Source: Pseudomonas sp. TNT3 (GTDB lineage: Bacteria; Pseudomonadota; Gammaproteobacteria; Pseudomonadales; Pseudomonadaceae). Taken from it: a DNA stretch of 64,000 nt. The stretch's first letter is position 1. Each line of letters starts with the position of its first letter. The position numbers were made by a program, and so were the translations under genes. Below, piece by piece: positions 34,733 through 43,850 of the stretch. Below the pieces are notes generated by a model that saw only the letters and a program-made list of their open reading frames with translations, had not been told where the DNA came from and did not search any database. The stretch lies in the NCBI RefSeq assembly GCF_010095445.2, contig NZ_WFGV02000021.1:31740-95739 (forward strand). Reading direction: 5' to 3'.

Positions 34733-35059
34733 ATGATCGACATCCATTCAACCGATACCCAACGCTGCGAACGTATTCGGTCCAACCCGAAATTCCTTCA
34801 ACTGGTCAGCAGTCGCTCGCGCCTGGCCTGGTCGCTGAGTGCTGCGGTCCTGGGCACCTATTACGCCTTCATGCTGGTGGTGGCGTTCGCCCCGCAATGG
34901 CTGCACGCACCGCTCGGCGAGCATCGGATGTTGACCTTTGGCATGCCGGTCGGCGCCGCGATCATCGTGTTTTCCTGGTTGCTGACGGGCTGGTACGTGT
35001 ACCGCGCCAACACCCGTTTCGATGCCTTGGGCGCCGCCATTCTTGAGGAGAGCAAATAA
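34733..35059 (+). CDS. DUF485 membrane protein
   Basis: A 108-residue inner-membrane protein with two hydrophobic helices (about 38-58 and 72-92) after an amphipathic start. DUF485 proteins (YjcH) are always encoded beside ActP-type symporters, as here. GGTGGAG precedes ATG 34733. The stop codon overlaps the symporter ATG by one base (TAATG), so translation is coupled. Confidence 0.92.
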   Translation: MIDIHSTDTQRCERIRSNPKFLQLVSSRSRLAWSLSAAVLGTYYAFMLVVAFAPQWLHAPLGEHRMLTFGMPVGAAIIVFSWLLTGWYVYRANTRFDALGAAILEESK

Positions 35060-36729
35060 TGAACCTGCTCCGTAAACTCCTGCTCACCCTCAGCGGCCTG
35101 TTGCCGGCGACCCTGGTGATGGCCGCTCCGTTGACCGGCGCAGCGGAAAAACAACCGCTTAACCTGCATGCGATCGGCATGTTCTTTGTGTTCGTCCTCG
35201 GCACACTGGCGATCACCTGGTGGGCCGCCCGCCAAACCAAATCCACGTCCGACTTTTATACCGCTGGCGGTGGCATCACCGGTTTTCAGAACGGGCTGGC
35301 GATTGCCGGCGACTACATGTCTGCCGCTACGCTGCTGGGGCTGTCCAGCCTGGTATTCGCCAAGGGATATGACGGCTTCATCTACACCATCGGCTTTTTT
35401 GTCGGCTGGCCGATCATCACTTTCCTGATGGCTGAGCGGCTGCGCAACCTGGGGCGCTACACCTTCGCCGACATCGTGTCCTACCGTCTCGATCAGAACA
35501 AAGTGCGGATCTTCGCCGCCTTCGGTTCGCTGACCGTGGTGTGCTGCTACCTGATCGTGCAGATGGTTGGCGCGGGGCAATTGATCAAACTGTTGTTCGG
35601 TCTCGATTACCCGGTGGCCGTGGTGATCGTCGGCGCCTTGATGCTGGTGTACGTAATCTTCGGCGGCATGATTGCCACCACCTGGGTGCAGATCATCAAA
35701 GCCGTGTTGCTGCTGGCCGGTGGCACCACCCTGGCGGTCATGGCCATGTCGCAGTTCGGTTTCAGCTATGAAACCCTGGCCGACAAAGCCGTTCAGGCCC
35801 ATGCCAGCGGCTGGAACATCATGGGGCCGGGCTCCATGCTCGCCGACCCGATCAACACCGCATCGATGTCGCTGGGCCTGGTCTTCGGGATTGCCGGCCT
35901 GCCGCACATCCTGATGCGCTTCTTCACCGTGCCTAACGCCAAGGAAGCGCGTAAATCGGTGTTCTACGCCACCGGTTTCATCGGCTTCTTTTTCCTCGTG
36001 GTCTGCACCCTGGGCTTTGCCGCGATGGTGATCATCGGCACCGATCCGCAGTACTACGTCAATGGTGAAGTAGGCGGTACGCTGGTGGGTGGCGGTAACA
36101 TGGTTGCCATGCACCTGGCCAAAGCCGTCGGCGGCAACCTTTTCTTCGGTTTCCTCTCGGCAGTCGCGTTCGCCACTATCCTGGCGGTGGTCTCCGGGCT
36201 GGCCCTCGCCGGCGCCTCGGCGATTTCCCACGACCTCTACGCCACCGTGTTCAAGAAAGGCAAAGCCACCGAGAAACAGGAAATGCGCGTGACCCGCATG
36301 GCCACCGTAGGCCTGGGCATCATCGCAATCCTGCTGGGCATTCTGTTCGAGAAGATGAACGTCGCGTTCCTCGTGGGCCTGACCTTCGGCATCGCGGCGT
36401 CGACCAACTTCCCGGTGTTGATCATGGCCATGTACTGGAAAGGCCTGACCACCAAAGGCGCAATCATCGGCGGTTTTTCCGGACTGATCTGCGCGCTGGT
36501 GCTGGTGATCCTGTCGCCGGCCGTTTGGGTCACCGTGCTCGGTCATGCCCACGCGATCTTCCCTTACGACCACCCTGCCCTGTTCTCCATGCCCTTGGCG
36601 TTCCTGGTGATCGTGGTGGTTTCGCGCCTCGACAGCAGTGTTCGCGCCGACAAGGAGCGTGGTGCCTACGCCGATCAGTTCGTTCGCGCCCAGACCGGCC
36701 TCGGTGCCGCCAGCGCTTCCAGCCATTAA
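35059..36729 (+). CDS. ActP-like sodium:solute (carboxylate) symporter
   Basis: A 556-residue inner-membrane protein of the solute:sodium symporter family, about 13 helices. The amino end has a signal-like leader, as ActP does. Family blocks include [32 protein letters not shown] and [15 protein letters not shown]. coli ActP takes up acetate and other short acids. Its place between an acyl-CoA ligase and dehydrogenase suggests that the imported acid is a short-chain carboxylate longer than acetate. Confidence 0.92.
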   Translation: MNLLRKLLLTLSGLLPATLVMAAPLTGAAEKQPLNLHAIGMFFVFVLGTLAITWWAARQTKSTSDFYTAGGGITGFQNGLAIAGDYMSAATLLGLSSLVFAKGYDGFIYTIGFFVGWPIITFLMAERLRNLGRYTFADIVSYRLDQNKVRIFAAFGSLTVVCCYLIVQMVGAGQLIKLLFGLDYPVAVVIVGALMLVYVIFGGMIATTWVQIIKAVLLLAGGTTLAVMAMSQFGFSYETLADKAVQAHASGWNIMGPGSMLADPINTASMSLGLVFGIAGLPHILMRFFTVPNAKEARKSVFYATGFIGFFFLVVCTLGFAAMVIIGTDPQYYVNGEVGGTLVGGGNMVAMHLAKAVGGNLFFGFLSAVAFATILAVVSGLALAGASAISHDLYATVFKKGKATEKQEMRVTRMATVGLGIIAILLGILFEKMNVAFLVGLTFGIAASTNFPVLIMAMYWKGLTTKGAIIGGFSGLICALVLVILSPAVWVTVLGHAHAIFPYDHPALFSMPLAFLVIVVVSRLDSSVRADKERGAYADQFVRAQTGLGAASASSH

Positions 36730-36798
36730 TCGATCCGGCACGACCCGCGCTTGCGGCGTCGTGCCCTTCGCACAAACCGTCCTGACGAGGTTCACGCT

Positions 36799-38571
36799 AT
36801 GCCCGAATTCAACGCCCCGCTGCGCGACATGCGCTTTGTGCTGCATGAAGTGTTTGACGCCCCGGCCCTGTGGGCGCGCCTGCCAGCCCTGGCCGACACG
36901 GTCGATGCTGCCACGGCTGACGCGATACTCGAAGAGGCCGCCAAGGTCACCTCACACCTGATCGCGCCGTTGAATCGCAGCGGCGACGAAGAAGGCGCCC
37001 AGTGGCTCGACGGCAACGTCAGCACGCCGATTGGCTTCAAACAGGCTTACGCCACCTACATCGAAGGCGGCTGGGTGGGCCTGTCGGGCAACACCGATTT
37101 CGGCGGCATGGGCATGCCGAAGATGCTGGCCGTGCAGTTTGAAGAAATGCTCTACGGCGCCAACTCCAGTTTCGCGCTGTATTCGGCCCTCAGCTCCGGC
37201 GCCTGCCTGGCGCTGGACGCACACGCCAGCGACACCCTGAAAAAACTTTACCTGCCACCCATGTATGAAGGCCGCTGGGCCGGTTCCATGTGTTTGACCG
37301 AAGCCCACGCCGGCACCGACCTGGGACTCATCCGCACCCGCGCCGAACCCCAGGCCGACGGCAGCTTCCTCATCACTGGCAGCAAGATTTTCATCACCGG
37401 CGGCGATCAGGACCTGACTGAAAACATTGTCCATCTGGTACTGGCCAAACTGCCGGATGCGCCAGCGGGACCGAAAGGCATCTCGCTGTTTGTGGTGCCC
37501 AAAGTGCGGGTCAATGCAGACGGCTCCCTGGGTGAAGCCAACGCTGTCAGCTGCGGCTCGATCGAACACAAGATGGGCATCAAGGCCTCGGCCACCTGCG
37601 TGATCAATTTCGACGGTGCCAGCGGCTGGCTGGTCGGGGAAGCCAACAAGGGCCTGGCGGCGATGTTCACGATGATGAACTACGAACGCCTGTCCATCGG
37701 TATTCAAGGCATCGGTTGCGCGCAAGCGTCTTACCAGAGCGCTGTGGCGTATGCCCGTGAACGGGTGCAGAGCCGCGCACCGACCGGTGCCATGGCTCCG
37801 GAAAAACTGGCCGACCCGATCATCGTCCACCCCGATGTACGACGCATGCTGCTCGGTATGAAAGCGATGACCGAAGGTGGCCGCGCCTTTGCCAGTTATG
37901 TCGGGCAACAACTGGACCTGGCGAAGTTTTCCGATGACGCCCTCGAGCGCGACAACGCGCAGAACCTGGTCGCGCTGCTGACGCCCGTGGCCAAGGCCTT
38001 TTTCACCGATACCGGGCTGGAAAGCTGCATCAACGGCCAGCAAGTCTTCGGCGGCCATGGCTATATCCGTGAATGGGGTCAGGAGCAACTGGTGCGTGAC
38101 GTGCGCATCGCGCAAATCTACGAAGGCACCAACGGCATTCAGGCCCTGGACCTGCTGGGGCGCAAAGTGGTGGGCAACCAGGGCGTCGCGTTGCGCCAGT
38201 TCACTGCCGAGATCCGCCGTTTCGCCGACTTGCCGGATGCCCCTTATGCGTCGCAATTGCTCGACGCGGTGCAACGCCTGGAAAACCTCAGTGACTGGGT
38301 GCAAGACCGATCCGCGACCAACCGCAACGAAATCGGCGCCGCATCGGTTGAGTACCTGCACCTGTTCGGTTACGTCGCCTACGCCTGGCTATGGGCGCGC
38401 ATGGCGCATGTCGCGGGGAAAAACCGCAGCACCGACGAAGTTTTTTACGGTGCGAAGATCGCCACCGCCGACTTCTACATCCATCGCCTGCTGCCACGCA
38501 TCTTGAGCCTGGAGCAATCCATTCGCGCCGGCAGCGCCTCCCTGTACGGCCTGAGCGCTGAACAGTTCTAA
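36799..38571 (+). CDS. Acyl-CoA dehydrogenase (DmdC-like)
   Basis: A 590-residue flavoprotein of the long acyl-CoA dehydrogenase type with an extra carboxyl domain, the class that includes 3-methylmercaptopropionyl-CoA dehydrogenase. FAD/substrate motifs: MCLTEAHAGTDLG, SCGSIEHKMGIKAS, and the late block GYIREWGQEQLVRDVRIAQIYEGTNGIQALDL carrying the catalytic Glu in YEGT. GAGG precedes ATG 36799. It would oxidise the thioester made by the upstream ligase. Confidence 0.92.
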   Translation: MPEFNAPLRDMRFVLHEVFDAPALWARLPALADTVDAATADAILEEAAKVTSHLIAPLNRSGDEEGAQWLDGNVSTPIGFKQAYATYIEGGWVGLSGNTDFGGMGMPKMLAVQFEEMLYGANSSFALYSALSSGACLALDAHASDTLKKLYLPPMYEGRWAGSMCLTEAHAGTDLGLIRTRAEPQADGSFLITGSKIFITGGDQDLTENIVHLVLAKLPDAPAGPKGISLFVVPKVRVNADGSLGEANAVSCGSIEHKMGIKASATCVINFDGASGWLVGEANKGLAAMFTMMNYERLSIGIQGIGCAQASYQSAVAYARERVQSRAPTGAMAPEKLADPIIVHPDVRRMLLGMKAMTEGGRAFASYVGQQLDLAKFSDDALERDNAQNLVALLTPVAKAFFTDTGLESCINGQQVFGGHGYIREWGQEQLVRDVRIAQIYEGTNGIQALDLLGRKVVGNQGVALRQFTAEIRRFADLPDAPYASQLLDAVQRLENLSDWVQDRSATNRNEIGAASVEYLHLFGYVAYAWLWARMAHVAGKNRSTDEVFYGAKIATADFYIHRLLPRILSLEQSIRAGSASLYGLSAEQF

Positions 38572-38633
38572 CGATTGAACCGCACGCGGCGCCTTGCTCC
38601 TCTCATTTTGGGCGTTCGCGTTTTTTATCGAGA

Positions 38634-38658
38634 AGCCCTCGCCCGTCCGGCGAGGGCT
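38634..38658. terminator. Hairpin between dehydrogenase and porin genes
   Basis: AGCCCTCGCC and GGCGAGGGCT form a perfect 10-bp stem with a five-base loop. There is no T run, so it could be a processing or stability element within the operon. Confidence 0.55.
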
Positions 38659-38700
38659 GCAGTACCCGTTATTTCATAATAAAAACAAAGGGGCTTCACC

Positions 38701-39969
38701 ATGGACCGTCACACCCGCAAGATCGCCAGCCGACTGCTTCTGGCCGGCGGCGTCATCAGCCTCTCGGCGACCGCCTCTGCTGAATTCATCAAAGACAGCA
38801 AAGCCAGCGTTGAACTGCGCAACTTCTACTTCAATCGTGATTTTCGCCAGGACAACGCTGCGCAATCCAAACAAGAGGAATGGGCTCAGGGCTTTCTGAT
38901 GCGCTTCGAATCGGGCTTTACCGAAGGCACCATTGGCGTCGGCTTCGATGCCATCGGCCTGCTGGGGGTCAAGCTCGATTCCAGCCCTGATCGTGCCGGT
39001 TCCGGCTTGCTCAAGCGTCACAGCGACACCCGCAAAGGGGCTCAGGATGAATACGGCGAAGTGGGCCTGACCGCGAAAGCTAGAGCGGCGAAAAGCGTGC
39101 TGAAACTCGGCACCCTGTTGCCCAAGTTACCGACGGTCCTGGCCAACGATTCACGGTTGTTGCCACAAACCTTCGAGGGCGGTCAGTTGACGTCGCTGGA
39201 CATTGAAGGCCTCACCGCGGACGCCGGGCGCCTGACCCAGGTCAATCAGCGCGACTCCTCGAACTATGAGGACATGGGCATCACCCGAACCGGTGCCAAG
39301 GGCATCATCAGCCGTCACCTGGCCAGCGACAGCTTCGATTTCGCAAGCCTCAATTACAAATGGACACCCAATCTCGCCACTGGCTACGCCTACGGTCATC
39401 TGGATAATTTCTACAGCCAGCACATGGTCAACCTGACTCACGTTTTGCCGATCACCACCGGGCAATCGTTCAAGAGCGATCTGCGGTTCGCCCGTTCCAC
39501 GGATGATGGCGGCAGCAACGTCGACAACAAGGCCCTGGGCGCCATGTTCACCTACAGCCTCGGCGGCAATGCCTTCGGCCTGGGTTATCAGGGCATGAGC
39601 GGCGACACCGGTTTTGCTTACATCAATGGCACCGACGCGTTTTTGGTGAACTTCGTGCAGATCGGCGACTTCGCCAGCAAGGACGAACAATCGTGGCAGG
39701 CTCGCTACGACTACAACTTCGCGGCCATGGGCGTACCGGGCCTGACGTTCATGACCCGCTACCTCAGCGGCTCGAACATCGACCTGGGCAACAACCGTCC
39801 TGAAGGCAAGGAATGGGAACGTGATACGGACATTGGTTATGTCGTGCAGAGCGGACCGTTGAAGAATGTCGGGGTGAAATGGCGTAACGCGACAGTGCGT
39901 TCGACCCACTTTGGCAGTGACCTGGATGAGAACCGGTTTATCGTCAGCTATACCTTGCCGATCTGGTAA
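38701..39969 (+). CDS. OprD-family outer-membrane porin
   Basis: A 422-residue porin with a signal peptide (about 28 residues, ending SATASA) and the typical OprD beta-barrel: LRNFYFNRDFR, MRFESGFTEGTIGVGFDA, and a closing aromatic end YTLPIW. OprD-family members pass small acids and amino acids. Downstream of the ligase-symporter-dehydrogenase genes, it probably admits the same carboxylate through the outer membrane. Confidence 0.92.
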   Translation: MDRHTRKIASRLLLAGGVISLSATASAEFIKDSKASVELRNFYFNRDFRQDNAAQSKQEEWAQGFLMRFESGFTEGTIGVGFDAIGLLGVKLDSSPDRAGSGLLKRHSDTRKGAQDEYGEVGLTAKARAAKSVLKLGTLLPKLPTVLANDSRLLPQTFEGGQLTSLDIEGLTADAGRLTQVNQRDSSNYEDMGITRTGAKGIISRHLASDSFDFASLNYKWTPNLATGYAYGHLDNFYSQHMVNLTHVLPITTGQSFKSDLRFARSTDDGGSNVDNKALGAMFTYSLGGNAFGLGYQGMSGDTGFAYINGTDAFLVNFVQIGDFASKDEQSWQARYDYNFAAMGVPGLTFMTRYLSGSNIDLGNNRPEGKEWERDTDIGYVVQSGPLKNVGVKWRNATVRSTHFGSDLDENRFIVSYTLPIW

Positions 39970-40326
39970 GCACCCCGGTTGCATCTGACTCTGTAGGAGC
40001 AAAGCTTGCTCGCGATAGATCATCGTTGCCTGACACACCGTCATCGCGAGCAGGCTCACTCCCACCTTTGTTCAGCGGTGAACACGGCATCAGCATCCAA
40101 CACAGATCCCCTGTAGGAGTGAGCCTGCTCGCGATGGCGTCATACCTGTCGACATCAATCTTGAATGACCCACCGCTTTCGTCGGAATGCCGCCCAGACC
40201 AAGCTTTGCTCCTACAGAGCCGGATGCCGTCCCCAACCGGCAACACACCTCCCGACTCCATCCCGCGGCAATGGCGATAGTAGGATAAGATGCCCTGCAA
40301 ACCAGGCTCGCCACGGGACGCCCCGC
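39970..40326. repeat. Two REP doublets in a gene gap
   Basis: Inverted pairs at 39991-40066 (CTGTAGGAGCAAAGCTTGCT against GCGAGCAGGCTCACTCCCAC) and 40111-40217 (CTGTAGGAGTGAGCCTGCTC against CAAGCTTTGCTCCTACAG) fill the 357-bp gap. No gene was found in it. Confidence 0.75.
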
Positions 40327-40848
40327 ATGACAGATAACAGTCGGAACACTCCCCGCCTGATCAAGAAATACCCCAATCGCCGGCTGTACGACACCCACAC
40401 CAGCAGTCACCTGACGCTGGCGGACATACGTCAATTGGTCGTCGATAAAGTTGCGTTTCAGGTGGTCGATGCCAAGAGCGGCGAGGACCTGACGCGCAGC
40501 ATCTTGCTGCAGGTAATTCTGGAAGCTGAAAGTGGCGGAGAGCCTATCTTCACCAGCGAAATGCTGATGGGGATCATCCAGTTCTACGGTCCTTATCAGG
40601 GCGTTCTCGGCAGCTACCTGGACAAGAGCATCCAGACCGTCATCGACATTCAGTCCCAGACCGGCGCGCAATCGTCCGAGGCCTGGAGCACGTTCATGCA
40701 CCAGCAAGCGCCTGTGATGCAGGACTTGATGCGCCAGTATGTCGACCAATCCAAGGCGTTGTACCTCAATACCCAGAACATGTTTGGCATGTTTGGCGGC
40801 AAGCCAGGCGCCGATAACGGGACGAAAAAAAATGGCGACGGGGAATAA
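40327..40848 (+). CDS. phaR: PHA synthesis regulator PhaR
   Basis: A 173-residue regulator. The amino half (RLIKKYPNRRLYDTHTSSHLTLADIRQLV) is the PhaR/PhbF DNA-binding domain and a PHB-accumulation domain follows (about 75-115, LMGIIQFYGPYQGVLGSYLDKS). In other bacteria it binds both PHA granules and TGC-rich operators, releasing phasin genes when polymer is present. Start ATG 40327 has only a weak ribosome site. It converges on the phasin gene. Confidence 0.93.
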   Translation: MTDNSRNTPRLIKKYPNRRLYDTHTSSHLTLADIRQLVVDKVAFQVVDAKSGEDLTRSILLQVILEAESGGEPIFTSEMLMGIIQFYGPYQGVLGSYLDKSIQTVIDIQSQTGAQSSEAWSTFMHQQAPVMQDLMRQYVDQSKALYLNTQNMFGMFGGKPGADNGTKKNGDGE

Positions 40849-40859
40849 CCCGTCGCCAT
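40824..40859 (-). terminator. Phasin gene terminator overlapping phaR end
   Basis: ATGGCGACGGG and CCCGTCGCCAT form a perfect 11-bp stem with a six-base loop, followed on the minus strand by eight T. The stem covers the last codons and stop of the converging phaR gene. Confidence 0.85.
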
Positions 40860-40882
40860 CGGTGCCGCTGGCCTGATTTGAC

Positions 40883-41452
40883 TTACTTGTTACCGCTGGA
40901 GGCCTTGGCGCTTGGCTCCGGCGCCGCTTTTTCGGCCGCGCCAGTCGCTGCGTCGAAACCGCTCTGAGCCACATCGGACGCCTGTTTCACGGCTTTTTGT
41001 GCGCTTTCAAAGACGGTACCGGCATTGGCCAGGCCCGATTTGAATGCGGCCACGACGGGCTCGGAGCCGGCCGGTGCATTCTTGCTGATCGTTTCAACAA
41101 ACTCGTGAACCTGCTGGGTGCCGGCTTCGACCTGACTTGACGCCAGTGTCGCGATGTCCGACTGCGTGCCCACGATCAGCGCTTGAACCTGACGATTGAA
41201 CTCGGCCAGACGTTCGGTCTGCTTGCTCGGCTGGGTGAAAGAAGCCTGAAGCTCGGCGAAACCTTGTGGGTCACGCACGGCCAGTAACTTGCGAACACCC
41301 TCAAAGTGCTCCTCGGTGGAATCGCGCAGTGCCTTGAACTGCAACTGGCTGAGCTGTTCGACGCTGGCGAAGACTTTGCCGCTGATTTGCTGCAAAAGAT
41401 CGAGGTTGGCTTTCTGAGCGGTTTGCAGTTTTTCCGAATTGAAAAAAGACAT
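40883..41452 (-). CDS. phaP: Phasin (PHA granule protein)
   Basis: A 189-residue protein of the phasin_2 family that coats PHA granules. It is almost wholly helical, starting MSFFNSEKLQTAQKANLDLLQQISGK and ending in an Ala-rich tail (ATGAAEKAAPEPSAKASSGNK) as phasins do. Two PhaR-like sites lie upstream (41534-41548, 41570-41584) and a strong terminator follows. Likely repressed by PhaR. Confidence 0.93.
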   Translation of the reverse strand: MSFFNSEKLQTAQKANLDLLQQISGKVFASVEQLSQLQFKALRDSTEEHFEGVRKLLAVRDPQGFAELQASFTQPSKQTERLAEFNRQVQALIVGTQSDIATLASSQVEAGTQQVHEFVETISKNAPAGSEPVVAAFKSGLANAGTVFESAQKAVKQASDVAQSGFDAATGAAEKAAPEPSAKASSGNK

Positions 41453-41533
41453 GCTTGAATCTCCTGGTACTGGAAGGCCTGAAGGGGCCTGAGGACGCGA
41501 TAGCGATCCGGCCAGTCATCGCGCTGGATTTGA

Positions 41534-41548
41534 TATTGCAGCGCACAA
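41534..41548. promoter_or_regulatory. Candidate PhaR operator 1
   Basis: TATTGCAGCGCACAA shares the core TGC-AGC-GCACAA with the perfect site 36 bp away. It lies 82-96 bp upstream of the phasin start. Confidence 0.6.
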
Positions 41549-41569
41549 AAGAATTTGGCAATGAGTATT

Positions 41570-41584
41570 TTGTGCAGCGCACAA
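41570..41584. promoter_or_regulatory. Candidate PhaR operator 2, perfect palindrome
   Basis: TTGTGC-AGC-GCACAA is a perfect 6+6 inverted repeat of TGC-rich sequence between divergent phasin and DUF3141 genes. TGC-rich palindromes are the known targets of PhaR in Paracoccus. Confidence 0.7.
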
Positions 41585-41707
41585 TAAAACGTGTCCGCTG
41601 GACAGGTATTAGCGCTAGACTCCTGAAAATCGAGCATTTCGCCCCATACCGGCTTATCTACAGCGCCAGGGCGGAATGCTTTCCATGCAGGTCGTCAGGA
41701 GGTCACG

Positions 41708-43831
41708 ATGGGTCAGGAAGAAAATATTGCGGTGCACGATGAAGTGAATCGCACAGCGTCCGGTGTGTTCGAACACCTCAACCATCTGCAACGTCTCAAC
41801 ACCCGCAACGTCCTTGACGCCGCGCACAAGCGCCAGGGCGAAACCTTCGCGCCCTCGCGCCTGCAACAACTCAGGCAACCCACGGTGGCCGACTGGCAGG
41901 AATACCTGACCGACCTCGGCGAACGCAGCGTGTTGTTCATGGACACCTTGCGCCAACGGGGTGACAACACACTCGCTCACGAGCGCGCCGGGTATCCCCT
42001 GCTGCTTAAATTCGATCATGAAACCCTGGTCAACGGCGAAGACTTGCCACGCCCGGTCAATTACTCGCTGTTAAGGATTCTTGAGGGATCCGGGCAAGTG
42101 ATCGACAGTAAAAAACAGCCGGTCATCATCATCGATCCACGGGGCGGCCATGGCTCGGGCATCGGCGGGTTCAAACAGGATTCGGTTATCGGTGAAAGTC
42201 TGCGGGCCGGGCACCCCACCTACTTCATCTCGTTCAGTCACGCGCCAAGTCCAGGACAAACCCTCGCCGACATTGTCCAGGCGCAGGCGCATTTCATCGA
42301 AGTCGTCAGCGCCCGGCATCCCAACAGCGCGAAACCGGTTGTGATCGGCAACTGCCAGGCAGGCTGGGCGTTGATGGGGCTGGCCGCGTCCAGGCCGGAG
42401 TTGCCCGGGCTGATCATCGTCAATGGCGCCCCCCTGTCCTACTGGGCCGGAACCAACGGCCGCAACCCGATGCGTTACACCGGCGGTCTGCTGGGTGGCG
42501 GCTGGATGGCCCGGTTGGGAAGCGACCTGGGCAATGACCGCTTTGACGGCACCTGGCTGGTGAGCAATTTCGAAAGCCTGGACCCGGCCAATAGCTGGTG
42601 GGGCAAGTACTACCACTTGTTCAGCGAAGTCGACAGCGAGGCCCCGCGCTTTCTGGACTTTGAACGCTGGTGGGGCAGCCCGACGCTGCTCAATGGCGAG
42701 GAAATCGAAATGATCGTCGACGACCTGTTCATCGGCAATCAGTTGTCCGGCGGCCTCGGACGCAAGAGCAATGGCCTGGACCTCAAACGTATCGAAGTAC
42801 CGGTGGTGGTGTTTTGCTCCTACGGCGACAACATCACCCCGCCGCAACAGGCACTGGACTGGATCAGCGACGTTTACCCCAGCGACCTGGCGCTGCAAAC
42901 CAGCGGACGCACCATCGTTTACCTGCGCCACGCGAGCATCGGGCACCTGGGCATCTTTGTGTCCGGCGAAGTGGCTCGCCGCGAACACCGTGAACTGCTG
43001 GGCGCGGTCGACACGATCAATGCGTTGCCGGCCGGGCTGTATGAAATGCTCATCGAGGACCAACCGGAAGACCCGGAAACGCCCTACGCCGTGCGTTTCG
43101 AGCCTCGCCGGATCGCCGATATCCATGGCGACGAGCAACCCGCTCGTGATGATGATGGTGAGTTCGCGCTGGTCGAACGTGCTTCTGCCATCAACAACAG
43201 TCTTTACGACGGTTTTGTCCGTCCATGGTTACGCCAGTGGATCAACGAACCGACTGCTGAAATCATTCGCAGATCGCACCCTTTCCATCAGCAACAACTG
43301 CTATGGAGTAGTTTGAACCCGGCGCAGTGGTGGCTGAACGCAGGCGCCGCCCGGGTCAGCCATGATCGCCACCCCGTCAGCCAGGCCAACCCGTTGCTGG
43401 CGTGGCAAGGATTGTTTTCCAGCCAGGTCCAGGATGCCTTGAACGGTTATCGAGACCTGCGCGACGCCACCCAGGAGCTGTGTTTCTACGGAGTGTATGG
43501 CGTGTTGAATAGCTTCAGCGGCCCTGCGCCCAAGCAAAACCTGCAAGCGCCTGCCGAGCAGCACGACGCGCTTGTGATTGAACGCCTGCAAAATGTGCTG
43601 CCGCCGTGTGGCCCGTTAGATGCGTTGGTCCCGGTGGTGTTGCCGGAGGAAAGCCCGATTCAACCGATAGTCGAGCCTGATGTCCCTGTCCCGGACGTCG
43701 CCCCGGTAGTGCCGGAGCCGATCCAACAAGAACTCCCCGTTTCAAGCCAGGCCGCTGTCGTCGCATCAGTCAGCCCGCCACGTAAACCGAACAGGGGTGG
43801 AAAAGGACCGAAAAAACCCCACACGAAATAA
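41708..43831 (+). CDS. DUF3141 protein, PHA-synthase-like alpha/beta hydrolase
   Basis: A 707-residue protein. An alpha/beta-hydrolase core (about 100-450) has its nucleophile as Cys216 in GNCQAGWA, an Asp in CSYGDNITPPQQ and a His in ASIGHLGIFVSG, the Cys-Asp-His set of PHA synthases rather than the Ser of ordinary hydrolases. The carboxyl 100 residues are Pro/Val-rich and end basic (KPNRGGKGPKKPHTK). GGAGG precedes ATG 41708. It lies between phasin and PHA synthase genes. Whether it makes, trims or only binds polymer is unknown. Confidence 0.88.
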   Translation: MGQEENIAVHDEVNRTASGVFEHLNHLQRLNTRNVLDAAHKRQGETFAPSRLQQLRQPTVADWQEYLTDLGERSVLFMDTLRQRGDNTLAHERAGYPLLLKFDHETLVNGEDLPRPVNYSLLRILEGSGQVIDSKKQPVIIIDPRGGHGSGIGGFKQDSVIGESLRAGHPTYFISFSHAPSPGQTLADIVQAQAHFIEVVSARHPNSAKPVVIGNCQAGWALMGLAASRPELPGLIIVNGAPLSYWAGTNGRNPMRYTGGLLGGGWMARLGSDLGNDRFDGTWLVSNFESLDPANSWWGKYYHLFSEVDSEAPRFLDFERWWGSPTLLNGEEIEMIVDDLFIGNQLSGGLGRKSNGLDLKRIEVPVVVFCSYGDNITPPQQALDWISDVYPSDLALQTSGRTIVYLRHASIGHLGIFVSGEVARREHRELLGAVDTINALPAGLYEMLIEDQPEDPETPYAVRFEPRRIADIHGDEQPARDDDGEFALVERASAINNSLYDGFVRPWLRQWINEPTAEIIRRSHPFHQQQLLWSSLNPAQWWLNAGAARVSHDRHPVSQANPLLAWQGLFSSQVQDALNGYRDLRDATQELCFYGVYGVLNSFSGPAPKQNLQAPAEQHDALVIERLQNVLPPCGPLDALVPVVLPEESPIQPIVEPDVPVPDVAPVVPEPIQQELPVSSQAAVVASVSPPRKPNRGGKGPKKPHTK

Positions 43832-43850
43832 CCCGGCAACGAGGACCGCG

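Noticed and set aside
34861..36846. 661-codon minus-strand open frame
   Set aside because: It is antisense to the DUF485 and symporter genes; the His/Gln-rich product is a typical artefact of membrane-protein coding sequence.
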